Numbered from the stretch's first letter, positions 33,719-42,280 are shown. The stretch: DNA of 64,000 nt from Bacillota bacterium (GCA_023418915.1 JAEZYU010000050.1:76451-140450); one strand, 5' to 3'. The notes: a model not told the origin generated them from the sequence alone. Numbers and translations: made by a program.

Positions 33719-34426
33719 ATGTTTATACCATCTTATCTGGTGAATGAGCTGTTTGATGATCGTTATTTTGATGTGGTTAATGCATTGGACGAAGCTCAGC
33801 AGATCTATTTCAGAAATAATAATCTGGTTGAGCGGATTGTTATTAAAAAAGAATCGGGAAGCACTTTCGTAATTGGTGAGATGGGCTTTGGCGCCGGACG
33901 TATAGTAGTTTCGTTGATGGAATTTCTCAAGAAAAACGGTTTGAATAACATCTCTATTGAGTATAATTCAGTTGAATTGTATCCAATGAGCCCGGAGAGG
34001 ATGCTTCAGATTTTAGGTGGGTTCCGAGAGCGGGTAGGTGCTGAGATTGATGTGCTTACAGAGGAATATCGCAATATCGATACAACCAAAGGTGGTTGGC
34101 ATACAGTTATACTTCGGCTATCATTTGGAGTGCTCAAGTTGAATCTTTGGATAGGAGAAGCGCTGGAAATGGTGAGCGCTTTGGAAAAGTCCTGTGACGT
34201 ATGGTTCCTTGACGGGCACAGTCCCAAAAAGAATCCTTCCATATGGCGAGATGAGCTGCTTATGGCGATTGGGAGAAAAACGAAGGCCGGAGGCACATGC
34301 TCTACATTCACTGTATCGGTTGCAGTAAGAAAAGCGTTGACTGCAGCAGGCTTTACATTGACGCTGCTCCCTGGCTGTGGCGGGAAAAAAGAGGTGTTGC
34401 ATGGAGTAAAGCGCAAAATGTGGTAG
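33719..34426 (+). CDS. MnmD-like tRNA methyltransferase (Methyltransf_30)
   Basis: 235 residues. SAM-binding motif VIGEMGFGAGRI, acidic residue VELYPMSPERM, catalytic-region WFLDGHSPKKNPSIW, then GGTCSTFTVSVAVRKALTAA and GCGGKKEVLHG. These match the methyltransferase half of MnmC and stand-alone MnmD, which finish 5-methylaminomethyl-2-thiouridine at the wobble base of some tRNAs. No FAD oxidase half is present. AGAGGG precedes ATG 33719. It sits after the rRNA helicase, consistent with a translation-related pair. Confidence 0.8.
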   Translation: MFIPSYLVNELFDDRYFDVVNALDEAQQIYFRNNNLVERIVIKKESGSTFVIGEMGFGAGRIVVSLMEFLKKNGLNNISIEYNSVELYPMSPERMLQILGGFRERVGAEIDVLTEEYRNIDTTKGGWHTVILRLSFGVLKLNLWIGEALEMVSALEKSCDVWFLDGHSPKKNPSIWRDELLMAIGRKTKAGGTCSTFTVSVAVRKALTAAGFTLTLLPGCGGKKEVLHGVKRKMW

Positions 34427-34445
34427 AACAAGCGTACACATAAGG

Positions 34446-34466
34446 GAATAATTCAAACCTGACCCC
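34446..34466 (-). repeat. GGNGYCAGGC-family end at the pyrophosphatase stop
   Basis: GAATAATTCAAACCTGACCC C on plus; on minus it gives the final RGQV and TGA of the pyrophosphatase gene. Confidence 0.85.
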
Positions 34467-34992
34467 TGCAAAACTTCTCGATATAATTATCTATTTCCAT
34501 ACTGATGGTCAGAATTGCGTTTTCACGACCTTCTACCTCGGTAACCTCTGTTTCAATTTTCTCCAGTTCCTTGTAAACGCTGAAGAAATGAGTCATTTCT
34601 AGGGAGATATGTCTAGGCAGATCAGTAACATCCTTATAACTGTTATAGCTTGGGTCTGTAAAAGGGATTGCAATAACCTTGCTATCCTTTCTGCCATTGT
34701 CGATCATTGTAAATACCCCAATCGGATAGCAACGAACAAGTGTCATTGGTACGATCGGCTCCGAACACAGGATCAATACATCCAGTGGATCGTTATCGTC
34801 ACCGTATGTACGGGGAATAAATCCATAGTTCGCAGGGTAGTGGGTCGAGGTTGAGAGGATACGGTCAAGCACCAGCATGCCTGTATCCTTATCGAGCTCG
34901 TATTTGGCTTTGGAGCCCTTTTGAATTTCTACTACAGCATAAAAATCATCAGCCTTGATTCGTGTTGGAGTGATATCGTGCCATATATTCAT
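34453..34992 (-). CDS. ppa: Family I inorganic pyrophosphatase
   Basis: 179 residues, normal length for bacterial family I enzymes. Signature YGDDNDPLDVLIL (DxDPxD metal site) with upstream ELDKDTGMLVLDR and HYPANYGFIPRTY, and downstream DPSYNSYKDVTDLP. It hydrolyses pyrophosphate in the cytosol with Mg2+. GGAG lies eight bases before ATG 34992 on the minus strand. The last residues RGQV and the stop derive from a dispersed repeat, a tail not usual for the family. Converges with mnmD. Confidence 0.93.
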   Translation of the reverse strand: MNIWHDITPTRIKADDFYAVVEIQKGSKAKYELDKDTGMLVLDRILSTSTHYPANYGFIPRTYGDDNDPLDVLILCSEPIVPMTLVRCYPIGVFTMIDNGRKDSKVIAIPFTDPSYNSYKDVTDLPRHISLEMTHFFSVYKELEKIETEVTEVEGRENAILTISMEIDNYIEKFCRGQV

Positions 34993-35025
34993 TTAAATAT
35001 CTCCATTCGGTTTATTCTTTAAGTA

Positions 35026-35313
35026 TTATAACGCACGGAGGCAAAAAAAATTTTCGAACAGGCGATATTTTGCTTCGAAAATTACGCTTAGTAGAAAATT
35101 TTTCTTGCCTCTGTGCGTTTCAACGAGGCTGGTCGCAAGCAAGGCTTGCTGCTCGCCTATGCGTCCGGGCGGGAGATATGTTCGTACCGTCTTCTTTTGC
35201 TCATTCGAAAGAAAATATCTGAAAGGCAAAGTGGCACCCGCCACATAGCGTTTTCCTGTCTGAAGGGCTGAGTATACATCATGAGGTGGGGGAAAACCAT
35301 CGCATCGTTATAT
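35026..35313 (-). repeat. Full-length TTATAACG dispersed element
   Basis: About 288 bp, in opposite orientation to the copy at 42281. Ends are TTATAACG (35026-35033) and CGTTATAT (35306-35313). The interior has the shared GCAAGCAAGGCTTGCTGCTC palindrome and CATTCGAAAGAAAATATCTG. No gene inside. Confidence 0.75.
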
Positions 35314-35385
35314 CATGATTTGTAGCTTTGCCGAAAGGGATTTGTTTATGTGATTGGTGTTTCGGAATGACATAATTTTCATATT

Positions 35386-35520
35386 ATATAACGAAGTGTT
35401 TTATCGAAGCGTTGTAATGAGGCATTGCGACGAGGTGATATGACGGACGGTTATGCTCCCGACTCATAATGTATTCTTAGCCCTTCAGGCTGGAAAATGC
35501 CTGCTGACAGGTTGCGCTTC
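35386..35520. repeat. Partial TTATAACG dispersed element
   Basis: Starts TATATAACGAAG, has the GCGACGAGGTGATATGAC and CCCTTCAGGCTGGAAAATGC blocks shared with the copies at 28007 and 63725. It fills the gap before the VCBS-like gene. Confidence 0.5.
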
Positions 35521-35552
35521 GCCTTTTATTAAACATACAGGAGGTGAGAATA

Positions 35553-36329
35553 TTGTATAACTACACAAATCCATACACTGATAATTATGTTACACAATGC
35601 TATTTGAATAAGTACCAAAGAGAAAATATGGTTTACATACTCGATATACAGACAGGTGATGTGAATGGTGACAGAATACCAGATACAGTTTACCTCACAG
35701 GTGAAAAGGGAGAAGGTCCGTTTTATGAGAATATTAAAGTAATAGTACAGGATGGCAGGACAATGCAAAGGTATATCGTCCCATTGCATTCCCAATATAG
35801 CTCTGGTACTGATCCATGGCTGTTTATTGGAAGTTTCTCCGACTCTGGCATCAATGATATTATGGTAAACTTACCTACGCCAGGCAGCGGAGCATTGACA
35901 TACTATTATCTAATATCATTCCGTGGCAATAATGCAGAATATATACTTGGTCCCCAGCAGCTTGCAGCCATATCTGAACCTTTACAATATGAGGTGATCT
36001 ATCAGGATTACTATAAAGTGCTTGTCAGAAGTGGAAAGCTGAATCAGTCATATGTACTTGATGTGAGCAATAGAAAAGAATCCTATGAAGGAAAGGTTTA
36101 CGACGAGAAGGGAATGCTCATAAAGCCGCTTAAAGGTTTTGTTATCTACCTCGCTCATCTTTATCCCGTTAAATTTGGTGGCAGTATGCCGTATAAGCTA
36201 ATGTCATTGCAGGATATCGCGGGAACAGCACGTGTTGACGGTCTTGGGAGCATTGTGACCTATTGGAGATACACCGGGGACAGAAAATGGGTTTTAGATC
36301 CGGAAATGTTCTTTGTTATGCTAAATTAG
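35553..36329 (+). CDS. VCBS/FG-GAP-like small protein, probably spore-associated
   Basis: 258 residues with no signal peptide. Near the N-terminus, DIQTGDVNGDRIPDTVYLTG is a calcium-binding FG-GAP/VCBS-type motif (DxNxDxxxD). The rest is beta-rich with many Tyr. Similar proteins starting MYNYTNPY-like are found in spore-forming Clostridia; no function is established here. GTG 35544 overlaps the ribosome site, so TTG 35553, six bases after AGGAGGTG, is the likely start. A long two-way terminator separates it from the convergent small gene. Confidence 0.65.
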   Translation: MYNYTNPYTDNYVTQCYLNKYQRENMVYILDIQTGDVNGDRIPDTVYLTGEKGEGPFYENIKVIVQDGRTMQRYIVPLHSQYSSGTDPWLFIGSFSDSGINDIMVNLPTPGSGALTYYYLISFRGNNAEYILGPQQLAAISEPLQYEVIYQDYYKVLVRSGKLNQSYVLDVSNRKESYEGKVYDEKGMLIKPLKGFVIYLAHLYPVKFGGSMPYKLMSLQDIAGTARVDGLGSIVTYWRYTGDRKWVLDPEMFFVMLN

Positions 36330-36331
36330 AC

Positions 36332-36376
36332 AAAACCATTCAAAGGAGTGTTCAAACACTCCTTTTGAGTGGTTTT
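36332..36376. terminator. Bidirectional terminator between convergent genes
   Basis: AAAACCATTCAAAGGAGTG (36332-36350) pairs with CACTCCTTTTGAGTGGTTTT (36357-36376), a stem of about 19 bp with T- and A-runs on both sides. Confidence 0.85.
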
Positions 36377-36391
36377 GTATAGCATGATAAC

Positions 36392-36610
36392 TCAGTAAGC
36401 TGTGGGTGAACATGGAGGAAATGGGTATATATTCTGTATCAGACTGAAAGGATAGTGTTTCAACGCAAATTGTGATTGATATAAATACTCAAGCAAATAT
36501 ATTTCATTGCCTGTAATATCGCAAAGTACACCAGAAACACCCTGACCATTCATAAGTGATACGCCTACCGGTTGATTTATCAAATAGTATATATTTGTTT
36601 GATAAGGCAT
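36392..36610 (-). CDS. Small conserved sporulation-type protein
   Basis: 72 residues, starting MPYQTNIYYLINQPVGVSLM and ending in an aromatic/Pro tail (IYPFPPCSPTAY). No signal peptide or helix-turn-helix; the strand-rich central part (GVSGVLCDITGNEIYLLEYL) suggests a small beta barrel. AGGAGGTGATTGTA precedes ATG 36610; the upstream GTG overlaps that site. I do not recognise a named family. Its convergence with the VCBS-like spore-type gene is the only context. Confidence 0.6.
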   Translation of the reverse strand: MPYQTNIYYLINQPVGVSLMNGQGVSGVLCDITGNEIYLLEYLYQSQFALKHYPFSLIQNIYPFPPCSPTAY

Positions 36611-36817
36611 TACAATCACCTCCTATTATCAGTTTATTTTCATTTGTGTATGTTGCTATTGAAATAAAGGCAAATTGGTTTACAAAAACTTTAGGATTTC
36701 TTTAGGTTATATGACGGTGATTCATGGTAATGTCTTTTATGTGACAAGTTTTTTACGATCAGTGAAAGGTGAGTTTGCGAGATGTGAAAGATTCTATTAT
36801 GAGGAGAGGTATAGTTA

Positions 36818-38434
36818 ATGAGAAAAGCAGCAGGAATATTGTTCGTTATTTTTCTGTGTTTTGCACTGGTAGCCTGCGGTGATGCGACATCCACAGAACA
36901 GCCACAGGCAAATGAACAGCCACAGACAAATGAACAGCCACAGGCAAATGAACAGCCACAGACAAATGAACAGTCGTCAGATGTTGAGAATTCTGTTGCT
37001 AATGATAGCGGCGAAGCAGATAAATCAGGCAATGACCAGGTTGATGCAGCCAACCAGGAAAGCAACAAACCATCTTTATCAGCCGAGAAGATCAGAGAAG
37101 CTTATATTGATTACAACAACTATGATCTTGTGGCTATCGACTCTTACGGTGGCGACGCTGCAAGCTCACTGGGGTACTTTGAATACACAAGACCGGGTAG
37201 TGAAGCAGAAAGCGATACGGCGGCATACTATGACAGCAGAGATATAGCTATAATTGGTGAGATATCCGCCCTTTCCTACCATTCAGCTTTAACCGGCAAG
37301 GACTATAAAATTGCTGATAAATTCGGCAACAAGATCCTGGTGATAAAAGATGACATATCAGGAGATAAGTCTTATATCACTTTTAAAGATGCGAAAGGAT
37401 ATGAATACTTACTTGATATGTTTGGAGAAGAAGAGCAATTCGAAACCATACTTGTCAAGGGTGATCACCGGCAGCTGCTGGGGACTAATGACAGGGAAGC
37501 CAGGCCTGGTGACAGAATTGAACCCACTGATTACTCCAATCAAACTGTCATAGAATTATCTAAACTCATAAACGGCGATTCTATAGGCGGAGGCTTGATT
37601 ATAAGGAACATTGAATATGATAAGCCCTGGGAAAAAGCAAAATTCACGCTAGAGGGTAATATTGAGCTCGCCGGTAAGCTGTACTGGGAAGGCGATATAG
37701 CAGGTGCCCCTATCTTTGCAGTCGATGAGAGCACATTCCCAACAGCCCTGATTATAGGTGATCCGAAGGATTCGCCGTTCGGCGCCATTGAATACAAACC
37801 TGTCTATATATATTTCACAAATTCTGATGTATTAGAAAAAAACCTGTCACAGAGTGCTTTGGAACAGATAAAGATTGGCGGGGCTTTGAGTGTAAAAATA
37901 AACGTCAGAGATATTGGGGCTATTATTAACCTGGGCTCAGAGAGTGCAGCGTACTGTGAGTATATAGAAATTGTTGAACAGACACCTGCAGCAGGAACAG
38001 AAGAATCGGATACCCTTAAGCTGTCCGGACTTAAAAATGAAAACATCAATGGTACCCAGGTGAATTATAGTGACTATCGAGTTGTTGTGGTACCTATGTA
38101 TGATGGAGTCAATTCCTTGTATGAGGTCACTCAGGACATAGGCAGCGTTACTCAGGGCCCGCAGGGTATGCAGGTGAGCTTTGCCATATTCGGGCATTTG
38201 AATGACATTAAGATCACATATTACGAAGGCATGGAATCAGCAGGTGAGACTATAGATGTTGGTACATTATTCGATTCCAATGTAAACGTCAGGGTGTGGC
38301 TGCCCAATAATGATATGTCTCATATTATGGTAACCGGAGTGGCTGAGCTGGGCAATGGGGTTTTGCAGAATGTAGAATTCTCACTGGATGACATGAGAGA
38401 CTCTTCGGAATATGATGTTTTGATGTTTGAATAA
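36818..38434 (+). CDS. Lipoprotein with Gln-Pro repeat linker
   Basis: 538 residues. Lipoprotein signal peptide with lipobox LVACG (Cys20). Directly after it come four repeats of the type EQPQANEQPQTN and an acidic linker, then about 440 residues of beta-rich sequence without a recognised domain; two segments (FGNKILVIKDD region and the later YCEYIEIVE region) may be related OB-like folds. Membrane-anchored on the outside. GAGGAGAGG precedes the ATG. A second lipoprotein gene follows 70 bases later, so they probably form an operon. Function unknown. Confidence 0.75.
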   Translation: MRKAAGILFVIFLCFALVACGDATSTEQPQANEQPQTNEQPQANEQPQTNEQSSDVENSVANDSGEADKSGNDQVDAANQESNKPSLSAEKIREAYIDYNNYDLVAIDSYGGDAASSLGYFEYTRPGSEAESDTAAYYDSRDIAIIGEISALSYHSALTGKDYKIADKFGNKILVIKDDISGDKSYITFKDAKGYEYLLDMFGEEEQFETILVKGDHRQLLGTNDREARPGDRIEPTDYSNQTVIELSKLINGDSIGGGLIIRNIEYDKPWEKAKFTLEGNIELAGKLYWEGDIAGAPIFAVDESTFPTALIIGDPKDSPFGAIEYKPVYIYFTNSDVLEKNLSQSALEQIKIGGALSVKINVRDIGAIINLGSESAAYCEYIEIVEQTPAAGTEESDTLKLSGLKNENINGTQVNYSDYRVVVVPMYDGVNSLYEVTQDIGSVTQGPQGMQVSFAIFGHLNDIKITYYEGMESAGETIDVGTLFDSNVNVRVWLPNNDMSHIMVTGVAELGNGVLQNVEFSLDDMRDSSEYDVLMFE

Positions 38435-38504
38435 TGATTAAACAAAATACGACAGAAATATAGTTATTTTAAGAAAGTACAATACTTTTGACGGGAGGAA
38501 ATAT

Positions 38505-39632
38505 TTGATTATGAAGCAGAGGATACTACTTGTATTGTTTGTGTTTGTGCTGGTGGGTGGCTTGTTTGCCGGCTGCGATTCAAAGGAAGCTGCGAAAACT
38601 GAAGAAGAACTAAAAGCAGAATTAATGGCAGAAATGGAAGCGGAAGCTAAAGAGAGAGAAGAAATGGAAGCCGAGATAAGGGCTAAGCTTGAAGCTGAGC
38701 TAGAGGCAGAGGCAGGAAGTACCGAGCAGGATACGGAGCAGAAGCCTGAAGAAGTACAACAGGATGATGAAAATGAGGCTGAAACGACTAAAGAGGCGGA
38801 TATTCCTGAAGCACCTAAATCAGGGGGAAAAACTGAAAAGCCTAAGGATGAAGCAAAGGAAGTCAATACATTGCTTGAATCGGATGAAGCTCAGGGATAC
38901 TACAAGTATAAAGCGAATGCAGCAGTCAAGTTCGATATCGACAAAGATGGAAATCAAGAGGAAATAGAATATGACTCTGCCAGTGGGAAATTAAACATTA
39001 CCGGGTACAAAGCAGTGGATATTGACACTATGTTTGCAGAGAAAGACTATTTTGTAATAGTCAAATTCATGGACAAGTATAATACTGAGATGAACATGAT
39101 AGGTATTATAGATTATGGTCCCAGTAATGACCCGTCAACAGCCCTATACTCAATTATCGAACCAATGGGAGAGAAATGGTTCGGGTCGGTTGGTGTTGTG
39201 CCTGGTGAGCTTGTTTCTCCAGCAAAGTATGATGAAAATAGTATGAATGATTTCAATTACAAAGCTGTCCTAAGAAAAGGTAAGGGCATCGAAGCTCCTG
39301 TCAGGCTGTCTGTATTGCCTCACGCTACCTGGTTTGGAAGAAATACCTTCACATATTATTCAACATATAGTAGTCTGATAGATAATATTGAAGTATATGA
39401 GCAGGATTATGATACAAAAATGGAACTAAAGGTTGAAAATGATGTAAGGGTTTATAGTGAAAAGGATGTTAGTTCGCAGAATGTGACCGTTAATGCAGGT
39501 AAAACAGTATACATTATTGCTACTGATAATGATGAATGGATCGGTATTGCAACATTAGATGGATTAGAGGGATGGATTCCGGCAAAGGATGTTACACCGA
39601 ACAGTTTCTCGGGTTTCCCCATATTTGATTAA
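38505..39632 (+). CDS. Lipoprotein with Glu-rich coiled coil and SH3-like C-terminus
   Basis: 375 residues. Signal peptide with lipobox LFAGC. Residues about 30-75 are a Glu/Ala/Lys-rich predicted coiled coil (EEELKAELMAEMEAEAKERE) and then a charged linker. The folded part has an EF-like FDIDKDGNQEEIEY motif and ends in a bacterial SH3-like domain (NDVRVYSEKDVSSQNV to GWIPAKDV), a fold that often binds peptidoglycan. TTG 38505 is six bases after GGGAGG; ATG 38511 is the alternative. Possibly a wall-spacing lipoprotein working with its neighbour; function unknown. Confidence 0.75.
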   Translation: MIMKQRILLVLFVFVLVGGLFAGCDSKEAAKTEEELKAELMAEMEAEAKEREEMEAEIRAKLEAELEAEAGSTEQDTEQKPEEVQQDDENEAETTKEADIPEAPKSGGKTEKPKDEAKEVNTLLESDEAQGYYKYKANAAVKFDIDKDGNQEEIEYDSASGKLNITGYKAVDIDTMFAEKDYFVIVKFMDKYNTEMNMIGIIDYGPSNDPSTALYSIIEPMGEKWFGSVGVVPGELVSPAKYDENSMNDFNYKAVLRKGKGIEAPVRLSVLPHATWFGRNTFTYYSTYSSLIDNIEVYEQDYDTKMELKVENDVRVYSEKDVSSQNVTVNAGKTVYIIATDNDEWIGIATLDGLEGWIPAKDVTPNSFSGFPIFD

Positions 39633-39663
39633 AGAGGGCAGGAAAAACATATTATGGAAGGCC

Positions 39664-39692
39664 GGCAGTGCTATTGCGCTGCCGCTTTTTTT
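39664..39692 (+). terminator. Terminator of the lipoprotein operon
   Basis: GGCAGTGC and GCGCTGCC with a TATT loop, one mismatch, followed by a T-run. Confidence 0.8.
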
Positions 39693-39790
39693 AGTATATC
39701 ATTATTCTGTAATTCCAGCTGTTAGTCTGTCAAAAATGTTTGAGACATCAAGCCGAACTGCATAATATACTGTTTCTAAGGGGTTCTGCG

Positions 39791-40250
39791 GTGAGGAATG
39801 TAATATATTATTTCACTGGAACAGGTAATTCCTTTATAGTGGCAAGGGATATTGCTGAAAAAATCAAGGCAGACCTGGTGCCGATTTCCAGAGCAATTGC
39901 CATGGAAAGTATCCATATTGATGCTGAGAGTATAGGATCATCTTTCCGGCGTATTTAGCTGCTTTATCTGGTTTGCCTCTTATCGTTGAGCACTTTGTTC
40001 AAAAAATTGACAATATTGAATCCTTACATATCTTTGCTGTTTGTACGTGTGGTGGGTATGAAAGTGTGAACGCCCTTGCGCCGCTCAATAGATTGAAGCA
40101 AGTCATAAAAGCTTGCGGTGGAAAACTATCAGGTGAGTATTCCACGAGGCTTCCAATGAACAACCTGGATTACGAGCATATCCCGATCCCGATAACCACA
40201 GATCATGATGTTATTTTCAAGAAAAGTAAGGACAAAATTGATAGTATTTG
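39791..40250 (+). pseudogene. Broken EFR1-type flavodoxin/ferredoxin protein
   Basis: GTG 39791 opens NVIYYFTGTGNSFIVARDIA, the flavodoxin-like start of EFR1 family proteins. The frame stops at 39958 (SSFRRI), but a shift at about 39945 restores FPAYLAALSGLPLIVEHF and then IFAVCTCGGYESVNAL, showing a small indel. Homology ends after KKSKDKIDSI at about 40250; the C-terminal ferredoxin half is missing and is replaced by a duplicated 27-bp sequence. So the gene has both a frameshift and a 3' truncation. Confidence 0.75.
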
Positions 40251-40257
40251 TACCAGC

Positions 40258-40332
40258 AACTGCAGCATGGACGGCGAGAATCAGAACATAGGGAGTCAAC
40301 GTAGTAACTGCAGCATGGACGGCGAGAATCAG
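40258..40332. repeat. Duplicated 27-bp sequence at the EFR1 breakpoint
   Basis: AACTGCAGCATGGACGGCGA plus GAATCAG occurs at 40258-40284 and 40306-40332, 48 bases apart, just where EFR1 homology ends and before the DUF559-type gene. Confidence 0.85.
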
Positions 40333-40342
40333 CGGAATGGAT

Positions 40343-41224
40343 CTAATCTTTATCCAGTTTGCTCGGTTCAGGTTTTCCTACTGGAAGTAATGACCTTAAC
40401 AAAGTGTGCATCTCATCGAACCTGCTTGTGCGTATTTGTATACGTTTCCCGAGACGAACCGAGAGATTATTCGCAAAAACCCTGCAAGCTTCTCTGTCGT
40501 ATAACTGGATAGTGCTCAGATGCATTACTTCTATACCCTGCTTTTCAAGAATAGCTGATCGTATAGCATCTCTGCCTTGTTCTGACGGGTTGCTGTGATG
40601 AGTAAAACTATCATATTCGACTGCCAATTTAGCCTTATTATAGTATAGATCCACGAAGCAGCTGTTTTGTTCAAGTTGTGTTTTCTTTTCCTCTTTTATT
40701 TTGATTTCATGATTAAACTCTGCTCCATTGAGCCCGTAACCTCCCAGAATATGAGGAAGCGTCAGGATCATATATGTAAGTGATTCCATAATTGATGCTG
40801 AACCGTTCTCCATATACTTCAACGCCCGTAAAGCCTTACGGTGTCCTCGATGCCCTGAAGTCTTAGCAAGAAAAGTACCAAGCTTTTGCTTTGTTGTGAT
40901 CGCCGAAGAAGAAGAGTCAGATGTATTTGAACATAACTGAAGCCCCAGCAGGATAAGCCGGTGAATGCTCAATTCGGACGCAAGCTCCAGAAATAACAAT
41001 TCAGGGGATGCAAAGGATTCGCCATTTAACGTTTTTATTGCGCCGGCTGGAAGATCAAGCTTACATGCATGGACCTTCTTGCCATTGGCATTGTATCGCT
41101 GGTTGTAGTTTGATACCGTAATATCGGGCGAATCGACTTTGTCAGCTTTAAAACCGAGGACAGCTTCAATACATGGAATATCCCATATTATTGCGGCGGT
41201 GTAGTGACTAAAATATTTCATCAT
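40343..41224 (-). CDS. Protein with C-terminal DUF559/VSR-like nuclease domain (AbiEi-like architecture)
   Basis: About 293 residues. The C-terminal 110 residues have the VSR/DUF559 PD-(D/E)xK pattern: CFVDLYYNKAKLAVEYDS (Asp and Glu-x-Asp), then SEQGRDAIRSAILEKQGIEVMHLS. The N-terminal part (YTAAIIWDIPCIEAVLG, GAIKTLNGESFASPELLFL) resembles AbiEi-like proteins of defence or toxin-antitoxin islands, but no partner toxin lies next to it. No ribosome site is visible; ATG 41224 is chosen because a decayed paralogue at 44144 shares this start. It lies next to a hairpin element. A defence role is possible but unproven. Confidence 0.6.
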   Translation of the reverse strand: MMKYFSHYTAAIIWDIPCIEAVLGFKADKVDSPDITVSNYNQRYNANGKKVHACKLDLPAGAIKTLNGESFASPELLFLELASELSIHRLILLGLQLCSNTSDSSSSAITTKQKLGTFLAKTSGHRGHRKALRALKYMENGSASIMESLTYMILTLPHILGGYGLNGAEFNHEIKIKEEKKTQLEQNSCFVDLYYNKAKLAVEYDSFTHHSNPSEQGRDAIRSAILEKQGIEVMHLSTIQLYDREACRVFANNLSVRLGKRIQIRTSRFDEMHTLLRSLLPVGKPEPSKLDKD

Positions 41225-41288
41225 GCAACTATGGTATATCAAAATGCTTGGAAATTCAATTAATGGGAAATAATATATAAATAATTTG

Positions 41289-41441
41289 GGAAATTGTTAA
41301 GTTTTTCAATTAATGGGATGAAATCTAAGGCAACAAGTGTGTTTCTAATGTGTTTAGGCTACATAACTCAAGGTTATAATGAATTATTGTGCCTCTTTAT
41401 AGAAATTTTTATCCCACTAATTGAAAAACTTAACAATTTCC
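41289..41441. repeat. Hairpin element copy 1 with 31-bp terminal inverted repeats
   Basis: 153 bp. Left end GGAAATTGTTAAGTTTTTCA... (41289-41319) and right end ATCCCACTAATTGAAAAACT... (41411-41441) are reverse complements with one mismatch. The interior also contains a weaker inner stem. Other copies: 44267-44419 and 63269-63420. Similar short sequences (ATAATTT) flank both ends. Confidence 0.92.
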
Positions 41442-41478
41442 TGGATAATTTCCCGTATGATCTGGCTGGGCCGATGGC

Positions 41479-41870
41479 TAAGTGCGGGTTAGACCTTCGG
41501 CGAAGCCAGAGAGGCCTCCTAACAAACAAGCTGAGCCGCGGCTAAGTGCGGGTTAGACCTTCGGCGAAGCCAGAGAGGCCTCCTAACGAACAAGCTGAGC
41601 CTCGGCTAAGTGCGGGTTAGACCTTCGGCGAAGCCAGAGAGGCCTCCTAACGAACAAGCTGAGCCTCGGCTAAGTGCGGGTGAGACCTTCGGCCGAAGCC
41701 GGAGAAGTCTCCTAACGAACAAGCTGAGCCTCGGTTAAGTGCGGGTGAGACCTTCGGCCGAAGCCGGAGAGGCCTCCTAACAAACAAGTTGAGCCTCGGC
41801 TAAGTGCGGGTGAGACCTTCGGCCGAAGCCGGAGAAGTCTCCTAACGAATAAGCTGAACCGCGGCTATTC
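41479..41870. repeat. Six tandem copies of a 64-65-bp repeat
   Basis: Units start with TAAGTGCGGG at 41479, 41543, 41607, 41671, 41736 and 41801. Each has the palindrome CTTCGGCCGAAG (or CTTCGGCGAAG), then GAGGCCTCCTAAC and CAAGCTGAGCC. Early units are 64 bp, later ones 65 bp because of one extra C. No spacers, no reading frame conserved through all units. Confidence 0.92.
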
Positions 41871-41929
41871 ACAAAGAAGCCCGTTTTAAAGCATCTGCAA
41901 GTGAAATTCATCATTAATTTGCAGCCATT

Positions 41930-42166
41930 CTGGTTGAAAAACGCTTAGTGGCGGGTGCCGATTAACCTTTCAGATTTTTCTTTCGAAAAATCGATAGAAG
42001 ACTATGCAAGCATATCTCCCGCCTGGGTAGCACAGGGGAGCAGCAAGCCTTGCTTGCGACTAGCTTCGTGGAAATACTGCTATAACACAAAACATCATTT
42101 GGATATTTTGAGATTTAGTAAGAGATTTTTCTACAAAAAAAATCTCTTTGAACTAAAGTGTTATAA
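41930..42166 (+). repeat. TTATAACG dispersed element, copy with right end
   Basis: Contains CAGATTTTTCTTTCGAAAAA, GAGCAGCAAGCCTTGCTTGC and the right end AAGTGTTATAA. The left end is replaced by GGTTGAAAAACGC sequence. Upstream neighbour of the full copy at 42281. Confidence 0.7.
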
Positions 42167-42195
42167 CATGGAAATCCATTAATAAAGACAATATA

Positions 42196-42255
42196 TTGAC
42201 TAAAAAAACAATATATGATATGCTCGATAGACAATAGTAGACAATACATTGTCTA
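42196..42255 (+). promoter_or_regulatory. Candidate MarR-type promoter and operator between two repeat copies
   Basis: TTGACT (42196-42201) and TATGCT (42219-42224) have a 17-bp spacer. Immediately downstream, TAGACAAT (42238-42245) and ATTGTCTA (42248-42255) form an 18-bp palindrome, with a second TAGACAATAG half-site just before it. The downstream MarR gene is separated from it by a 258-bp element. Confidence 0.5.
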
Positions 42256-42280
42256 TTGAATTTACTAAAATATTTATGTG

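Noticed and set aside
40343..40512. Extension of the EFR1-type frame as a real C-terminus
   Set aside because: After about 40250 it reads the duplicated 27-bp sequence and then the antisense of the nuclease gene.
41479..41870. CRISPR array
   Set aside because: Units follow each other with no unique spacers and no cas genes are present.
41955..42182. 75-residue plus-strand reading frame
   Set aside because: Lies wholly within a dispersed element, is not conserved in other copies and has no ribosome site.
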